From: Bacillota bacterium
GTDB lineage: Bacteria > Bacillota > Sulfobacillia > RBS10-35 > JAJYVN01
Direction: 5' to 3'
Length of the DNA stretch: 11,091 nt
NCBI GenBank assembly: GCA_021791995.1
Contig: JAJYVN010000078.1
Coordinates: forward strand, 1-11,091
Positions 6,497-11,091 of this stretch are shown in pieces; the stretch's first letter is position 1; every line of letters starts with the position of its first letter. A program made the position numbers and the translations under genes. Under the pieces are notes generated by a model that was not told the origin of the DNA, did not search any database, and worked only from the letters and a program-made list of their open reading frames with translations.

Positions 6497-7186
6497 ATGG
6501 TGCAGAATGCCGCATCGCGCCTGTTCATTGCGTTGGATCTTGCCGAACAGGCCGCGGCCCGGGATCTGGTGGTGCGCCTTTCGCCCTTGGGTGTGCGCTT
6601 CAAGGTTGGGATGCAGCTCTTCTATCGACACGGTCCATCGATCGTCCGTGCAATCCAGGACCTCGGTGGACCGGTGCTCTTGGATCTTAAGTTGCACGAT
6701 ATTCCCCGCACGGTGGCACATGCCATGGAGTCTGTCGCTGCCCTCGAGCCTTGGGGGGTGACCGTCCACGCGGCGGGGGGACCGGCCATGCTCCGGGCCG
6801 CTACGCGGGCGGCTCCGGTGCGCTGTCTGGCGGTGACCGTCCTGACGAGCCTGGATGCAGAGACACTTGCGTCGGTCGGGGTCAGCCGCCCCCTGGAAGA
6901 ACAGGTGGCCAAGTTGGCGCGGCTAGCCATGGATGAGGGGTGCGCAGGGGTGGTCGCCTCCCCCCGTGAAGCGGCCGACCTTCGCCGGTTGCTTGGCACA
7001 AAAGCCCTGATCGTTACGCCGGGCGTTCGTCCCGCGGGGGTCGAACAGAACGACCAGGCACGGCATGCGACCCCGGGGGCAGCCCTCGTGGCGGGCGCCG
7101 ATTTTCTGGTCATTGGCCGGCCGGTGACGGCGGCGGCGGATCCCGAGACAGCCCTGCGGCGCATCCTCGATGCCTTGGAAGACTGA
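6497..7186 (+). CDS. pyrF: Orotidine 5'-phosphate decarboxylase
   Basis: A 229-residue TIM-barrel enzyme that converts OMP to UMP, the last step of de novo pyrimidine synthesis. D14 in the first strand (LFIALD), K near residue 36 (FKVGMQLF) and the catalytic motif DLKLHDIPRTV, with D63, K65 and D68, are all present. Near the C-terminus, IVTPGVRP and LVAGADFLVIGRPVT form the phosphate-binding end. The ATG at 6497 follows GAGGGGG (6486-6492), which overlaps the carB stop codon, so the two are probably translationally coupled. pyrK and pyrD, which often lie between carB and pyrF, are absent, and pyrE does not follow. The next gene is unrelated, 79 nt downstream. Confidence 0.96.
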   Translation: MVQNAASRLFIALDLAEQAAARDLVVRLSPLGVRFKVGMQLFYRHGPSIVRAIQDLGGPVLLDLKLHDIPRTVAHAMESVAALEPWGVTVHAAGGPAMLRAATRAAPVRCLAVTVLTSLDAETLASVGVSRPLEEQVAKLARLAMDEGCAGVVASPREAADLRRLLGTKALIVTPGVRPAGVEQNDQARHATPGAALVAGADFLVIGRPVTAAADPETALRRILDALED

Positions 7187-7265
7187 CCGAGCTCGTGTGC
7201 TGCCAACACGGAACAGCAGGGAATGCCTCGCGCGGGGAGGAACCCCCCACAGCGAGGTGGTGTCG

Positions 7266-9992
7266 TTGGACTCCGGGAGCGCGTTGCGTCGCCGAACCTT
7301 GCTCAAGCTTTTGGCCGCTCTGCCGATGGCGGGTGCGCTCCCGCTCTTGGATGGGTGTGCTCGGCCGGTAAGCTCAACGAAGGGGCAAGCGGAGGGTTGG
7401 CTGCCAGCGCCTGCAGCCCGTCCGGGAAGCCTTTTGGTGATCGATCTCAATGGTGTGGCCCTCGATACCCAGGTGGCTCTGGCGGTGCTGCAGGGGGTTG
7501 TGAACGCACGCCTTTCGCCCGGGGGGCAGGGCCTGTATGTGCTTTTGCCATCGAACTATGTGGGTGGCGTTGCGTTTCAGGGATCTGACCAGCGCTGGCT
7601 TTCGATCTATGCCGAGGCCTATGGGTTGAAGTCGACGACGGGAGCACCCCAGCAGGCGGTCCTGGCGGCGCGGAAGGCTGGGATCAAGCAGTATGTGATC
7701 TGGGATCCGAACGTGCCTGCAACGATCAATGTGGCCAACACCCTGGCATGGCTTCATGGTGTCTTGGCCGTCGCACCGAGCGACGCCACCTCGCCCTTGC
7801 AAGGGCCGCTGGCACTGGCATCGGGGAGTCTCAATCTGTCCGGGCAAGGATTCCAACTGCTTGTGGACCTTCGTACCAAGAACTTTGCCAACGCGGATGC
7901 CGCCTACCAGTGGATGCTCGGACAACTTGGGAAGACCGTTCCCGAGGCCCTGGCCCTGGTCTCGGTGGGGGATCTGCCTTCGGATCCCACGGAGGGGGTC
8001 ATTCGCTGGACGCCGCGGGACTACGCGGTCGTGGCGAGGGCCTTCTGTTGGATCGGCGACCTCACCTCCTCGGTGACACCGCCGAGTACCTTGGCGGATC
8101 TCTACCAGTTGGTGTCGGGTCGGAAGACGACTGCATTTGGCTGGACCAACAGCGAGACGGATCAGACGATTCTCTGCTCCAGTCATGGTGTGAATTTCGT
8201 GGGCGCTGATACACCGGGCCTCTCGGCGGAGAACCTGAGTGTGCATAGCGCCATCGCCACCACGGCGACCCAGAAGCCACGCCCTGCGGCACCCACGCTC
8301 GATGCCAACGGGGTCTATGCCGCCATCATCATCACCGATGGGGACAACATTTCGGTTTTGATCGACTTTCATGAGGGACGGTGGGTGGAGCCGCAACGCG
8401 GCCAGGTGCCTGTTGGTTGGTCGATGCAAAGCATGTCCGCTACCTGGACCCCTGGGATTGCCCGTTACTACTTCGACAGCGCGACCGACAACGACGAGAT
8501 GATTGCTTGGCTGCCGTTCGGGTATCCCGATCTCGCGTCCTTCGTCGGAAAACCCAACTGGGACGCCTACGTCACATCCGCCCAGACGGCCATGCACGCG
8601 GCCAATCTCCGCGTCGGCCAGGATTTGCCCCACGAGGACTACGTCATGAACGCGCACACTTCGGGGCTGTGGGATCTGATGCACGGGAACCAACCGCCGG
8701 ACGGCATGCTCCTTGGCTACACATCGAACATTGGCTACCCTTCTGGCCAGGCGATGTGGATCAACGGACGGCCCGTGTTTGCCATGGGGGGATTCGGTGG
8801 CGGTTCTGGTAGCACCCAGGCGGAACAGGCCGAGAGCGACATCAGCGGTCTCCTGCAAGCGGTCAGTCACCGCCCCCTCTTTGTGGTCGTGGGGCTCGAC
8901 AATGGCTCGCAGTATACGGATGCGCTGAGCATTGTCCAAACCACGTACGCAGAGAAGGTTCAGTTCCTCTTGCCGGGACAATTGGTCGACCTGGCACGCG
9001 AGGCCTGGGCCAAGGGGCTGTCCCGCGCGGCTCCCCTGGGCACCCCTGCGTCCTACGGCGTTCGTGACACATACTTCCTCTTGTCGGCCGGCGATGATGG
9101 CAGCGGCTCCAGTGCTTCCACCTACCAGCGCGCTGGGGTTGCCTCTGAGTTGCGCCAGGCGCAGCAGGGCGGCCTTTGGACGTACGCCTTCAATGTCGAG
9201 GGCTGCAAGCAGGCCAGTGCGGAGGTGGTGTTGACAGGAGCCGGCAGCGTGGAGGTTGGAACGGACGGGGTTCACTGGAGGGCGGCGGGAAGTACGTCGC
9301 AATCTTGGGGGGAGTTCTCTGTGTTCACGTTGGACCTGTCGACGCTCCTCCCGGCCGAACACATCTACCTACGCTTTCAGGCGGCCGAGACCGCCATCTT
9401 CGCGGCCCTCGACCTGAATCTCTGGTACAACCGTGTGTTGACCGGTGCGGCGCTTCCCGCTGCGGTTCGGTCTGCCACCTCCTCGGAGCTCGGGATGATC
9501 GTCGCGGAAGCCAACGCCGGCTCCGTTTCGTTGGTCCTTGGCACATCCAACGCGGTCGGGCTCGTGCAGGTTGGGGCTCACCAGGGCGACAGCGACTTCC
9601 ATAGCGCGACGGTTGGAGGCGAGAGCGCGGCGGTGTTTGACACCAACACCGCATCCCCGGGATCTGCAGACACCTACCTTTACTTCACTGCCAACGTGCC
9701 GGGCTGGACGTTTCCCCGCACGCTGTATCTAACCGTCCAATACTATGATCAGCCCTCGGGAGGGACGCTCCAGGCAGAATATGACACAACAGGCACAGGC
9801 CTTGCGAGCGCGTACGCCTCGGCCGGTGCGTCGCTCGAGCTGGGCGGAACGGCCTCCTGGAAGACCTACACCTGGACCCTCAGCAATGCGGATTTCACGG
9901 GTCAGCAAAACTACGATGCCGACTTTCGCCTTGCCGGGACGGTGGGGGTGGCGGTGCACGCGATCACGTTGTCGCTGGCCCCACCCACCTAA
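7266..9992 (+). CDS. GxGYxYP-family putative glycoside hydrolase, Tat lipoprotein
   Basis: A 908-residue exported protein. The N-terminus reads RRRTLLKLLAA (residues 8-18), a twin-arginine-like signal, then a hydrophobic stretch and LLDGC with C31 as a possible lipidated cysteine; the D at -2 is unusual in a lipobox. Residues about 40-580 resemble the GxGYxYP proteins, as I recall that family, with IIITDGDN (D358, D360, N361), then PVGWSMQSMSATW and ARYYFDSATDNDEMIAWLPFGYPDL. The name-giving signature is reduced to LPFGYP (416-421). Two beta-rich modules follow, about 595-722 and 743-908; the second has LYLTVQYYDQPSGG and YDADFRLAG, like a carbohydrate-binding fold. Substrate is unknown. TTG 7266 is chosen because GAGGTG (7254-7259) lies 6 nt upstream and the signal peptide then starts normally. 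GTG 7257/7260 or ATG 7170 are alternatives. Confidence 0.7.
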   Translation: MDSGSALRRRTLLKLLAALPMAGALPLLDGCARPVSSTKGQAEGWLPAPAARPGSLLVIDLNGVALDTQVALAVLQGVVNARLSPGGQGLYVLLPSNYVGGVAFQGSDQRWLSIYAEAYGLKSTTGAPQQAVLAARKAGIKQYVIWDPNVPATINVANTLAWLHGVLAVAPSDATSPLQGPLALASGSLNLSGQGFQLLVDLRTKNFANADAAYQWMLGQLGKTVPEALALVSVGDLPSDPTEGVIRWTPRDYAVVARAFCWIGDLTSSVTPPSTLADLYQLVSGRKTTAFGWTNSETDQTILCSSHGVNFVGADTPGLSAENLSVHSAIATTATQKPRPAAPTLDANGVYAAIIITDGDNISVLIDFHEGRWVEPQRGQVPVGWSMQSMSATWTPGIARYYFDSATDNDEMIAWLPFGYPDLASFVGKPNWDAYVTSAQTAMHAANLRVGQDLPHEDYVMNAHTSGLWDLMHGNQPPDGMLLGYTSNIGYPSGQAMWINGRPVFAMGGFGGGSGSTQAEQAESDISGLLQAVSHRPLFVVVGLDNGSQYTDALSIVQTTYAEKVQFLLPGQLVDLAREAWAKGLSRAAPLGTPASYGVRDTYFLLSAGDDGSGSSASTYQRAGVASELRQAQQGGLWTYAFNVEGCKQASAEVVLTGAGSVEVGTDGVHWRAAGSTSQSWGEFSVFTLDLSTLLPAEHIYLRFQAAETAIFAALDLNLWYNRVLTGAALPAAVRSATSSELGMIVAEANAGSVSLVLGTSNAVGLVQVGAHQGDSDFHSATVGGESAAVFDTNTASPGSADTYLYFTANVPGWTFPRTLYLTVQYYDQPSGGTLQAEYDTTGTGLASAYASAGASLELGGTASWKTYTWTLSNADFTGQQNYDADFRLAGTVGVAVHAITLSLAPPT

Positions 9993-10068
9993 CGGGGCGG
10001 GTGTCGGTTGCGAGGCTGTCGACCGTACGAACAACACGCCGGCGCCAAAACAGGCTGGTGGCTTCGAT

Positions 10069-10953
10069 CTAGGCACGCTTCCATCCACAGCGTTGCAGAA
10101 AGGCGACCAGCTCTGGAAGCGCCGAGGGATCCTCTTCGTCATAGTGTTCCAGAATGGCAGGCGTTTGATCCGCCACGGCGTCGGAGAGGATTTTGAGGTA
10201 GTGGGGGTAGGGGATGAGCCCTCGGCCGGGTGGGGGGAGATCGGGCGGTTCGCCTGGGCTGCATGCGGTGGCAATGTCCTTAAGATGGACCAGGGTGGCC
10301 CATGGACTAAGCTCTCGGATGATCCGATCCAGGCACGGTTCCAGATCCGCGAGGTCGTCCCCTGTCAATAGGTTGGGTGCGTCCAGTACGACCCGCAAGG
10401 CCGAATGCCCGGGGGATGCTGGCTGCTTGGCCGCTTCCAGAGCGGCCCGCAGCGATGCGGTGATGGCAGAGGTCGTACCGAACGCATGCGTGTGGTACGG
10501 TTCGATCAACAGTCGGCAGCCCATGCGGGCGGCCTCTTCCGCCAACGCGGTTGCTTGCGCGATAGCGGCCTGCCGGGCGGCGGCGCTCTGGTTGCGCGCA
10601 TCATGCGCCAAAAGGGTTGCCCCGTATGTGCCGCTCCAACACACGACCTGCGGAGTGGCCACGGGTCGCGCCGCCGCCAGTGCGGCCATTGCCGCACGCA
10701 CATCCGCTACGGTGGCCCCGTGCAAACGGGCATCCTCCGGCTCCAGCAGATTCGCGTAGCTACCGACTGCGGCCACGGTAATGCCGCGCTGCGCACACAT
10801 CCCCAGCAGCGCGGCCCACTCCTCTTTGCTTCGGCGTAAGGGCACCGTGATTTGCACACAATCCAGTTCCGCACGGACTACGTCGTCAAGGCGGCGTGCT
10901 AGCGTAGCGGAATCGGTCACCGTACACATGGCTCCGAGACGCAGTGTGCCCAC
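10069..10953 (-). CDS. Sugar phosphate isomerase/epimerase-like TIM-barrel protein
   Basis: A 294-residue cytoplasmic protein of the xylose isomerase-like TIM-barrel (AP endonuclease 2) superfamily, which isomerises or epimerises sugars, inositols or hydroxypyruvate-type compounds with a divalent metal. The four expected metal ligands appear in order with family-like spacing: E151 (LLIEPYHTHAFG), D191 (VVLDAPNLL), H223 (LVHLKDI) and E269 (AILEHYDEEDP). The GTG start at 10953 has GAGGAG (10966-10961) 7 nt upstream. The gene follows an oxidoreductase-like gene after 57 nt on the same strand and converges on the exported GxGYxYP protein. This oxidoreductase-isomerase pairing is common in sugar and inositol catabolism. 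The substrate cannot be read from the sequence. Confidence 0.82.
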   Translation of the reverse strand: MGTLRLGAMCTVTDSATLARRLDDVVRAELDCVQITVPLRRSKEEWAALLGMCAQRGITVAAVGSYANLLEPEDARLHGATVADVRAAMAALAAARPVATPQVVCWSGTYGATLLAHDARNQSAAARQAAIAQATALAEEAARMGCRLLIEPYHTHAFGTTSAITASLRAALEAAKQPASPGHSALRVVLDAPNLLTGDDLADLEPCLDRIIRELSPWATLVHLKDIATACSPGEPPDLPPPGRGLIPYPHYLKILSDAVADQTPAILEHYDEEDPSALPELVAFLQRCGWKRA

Positions 10954-11010
10954 AGCTGTCCTCCTCGACCGGAAACACGCAACGGCGTCTGGCGTCTCCG
11001 CGCGTGATCC

Positions 11011-11091
11011 TCATAGGGTGACCGGACCGCGCACATCGCCTGCGCGGGCAGCCTCGATCGCGGCCCATGCGACCGAGGCACTACGAAGACC
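11011..11091 (-). CDS. C-terminal end of a probable Gfo/Idh/MocA-type oxidoreductase (runs off right edge)
   Basis: The minus-strand frame is open from the window edge to a TGA at 11013-11011 and gives 26 residues ending AAIEAARAGDVRGPVTL. A closing helix of the form AAxEAAR-x-G followed by PVxL at the very end is typical of Gfo/Idh/MocA NAD(P)-dependent sugar dehydrogenases. The gene stops 57 nt before the isomerase-like gene in the same direction, a frequent partner of that family. Only the tail is visible, so the assignment rests on a short motif and on context. Confidence 0.5.
   Translation of the reverse strand, partial: GLRSASVAWAAIEAARAGDVRGPVTL

Noticed and set aside
7170..7265. ATG at 7170 as start of the GxGYxYP lipoprotein
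   Set aside because: It overlaps the end of pyrF, has no Shine-Dalgarno, and would put about 39 non-conserved residues before the twin-arginine signal. TTG 7266 has GAGGTG at good distance.
7374..9362. A 662-codon minus-strand open frame opposite the GxGYxYP gene
   Set aside because: It lies wholly antisense to a gene with recognisable motifs and a signal peptide. Its translation is rich in R, H, P and G with no family motif, which is usual for antisense frames in G+C-rich DNA.
9993..10068. Bidirectional terminator between the convergent genes
   Set aside because: Only short imperfect pairings were seen (for example CGGT at 10005 with ACCG at 10022) and no T-run on either strand.
10886..11068. 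A 60-codon minus-strand frame upstream of the isomerase
   Set aside because: It overlaps both the oxidoreductase tail and the isomerase start out of frame and has no recognisable content.

Overview
This is a G+C-rich bacterial window, by eye about 60% G+C or a little more. It most likely comes from a Bacillota (Firmicutes) lineage. The best evidence is a PyrR-type transcription attenuator in front of a pyrR gene: a PyrR-binding hairpin, a competing antiterminator, and an intrinsic terminator with a U-run. The carbamoyl-phosphate synthase large subunit also has a Gram-positive-type C-terminus. I cannot name the species. Start codons are mostly GTG or TTG; only carB and pyrF begin with ATG, and each start rests on a good Shine-Dalgarno sequence.

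Layout. (1) Positions 1-652, minus strand: the N-terminal part of an iron-sulfur flavoprotein subunit of the glutamate synthase small chain (GltD) type, running off the left edge. (2) 653-865: a divergent intergenic region with a perfect 14-bp CRP/FNR-like palindrome. (3) 866-1105: a 7Fe-type ferredoxin. (4) 1106-1449: no gene, but the pyr promoter and PyrR attenuator. (5) 1450-7186: pyrR, carA, carB and pyrF, a shortened pyrimidine operon. A second promoter and two ArgR-box-like sequences lie between pyrR and carA. (6) 7266-9992: a large Tat-type lipoprotein of the GxGYxYP putative glycoside hydrolase family with two C-terminal beta-rich modules. (7) Minus strand from the right edge: the last 26 codons of a probable Gfo/Idh/MocA-type oxidoreductase, then a sugar phosphate isomerase/epimerase-like TIM barrel (10069-10953) that converges on the lipoprotein gene.

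How the genes fit together. CarA and CarB make carbamoyl phosphate, shared by pyrimidine and arginine synthesis. PyrF makes UMP in the last step of the de novo pathway. PyrR would sense UMP and terminate transcription in the leader. The internal promoter with ArgR-like boxes would let carAB-pyrF be expressed outside PyrR control and respond to arginine. pyrB, pyrC, pyrK/pyrD and pyrE, which usually belong to such operons, are absent here. The right side looks like a carbohydrate locus, with one exported enzyme-like protein and two cytoplasmic sugar-modifying enzymes. I found no tRNA, rRNA, CRISPR array or insertion sequence.
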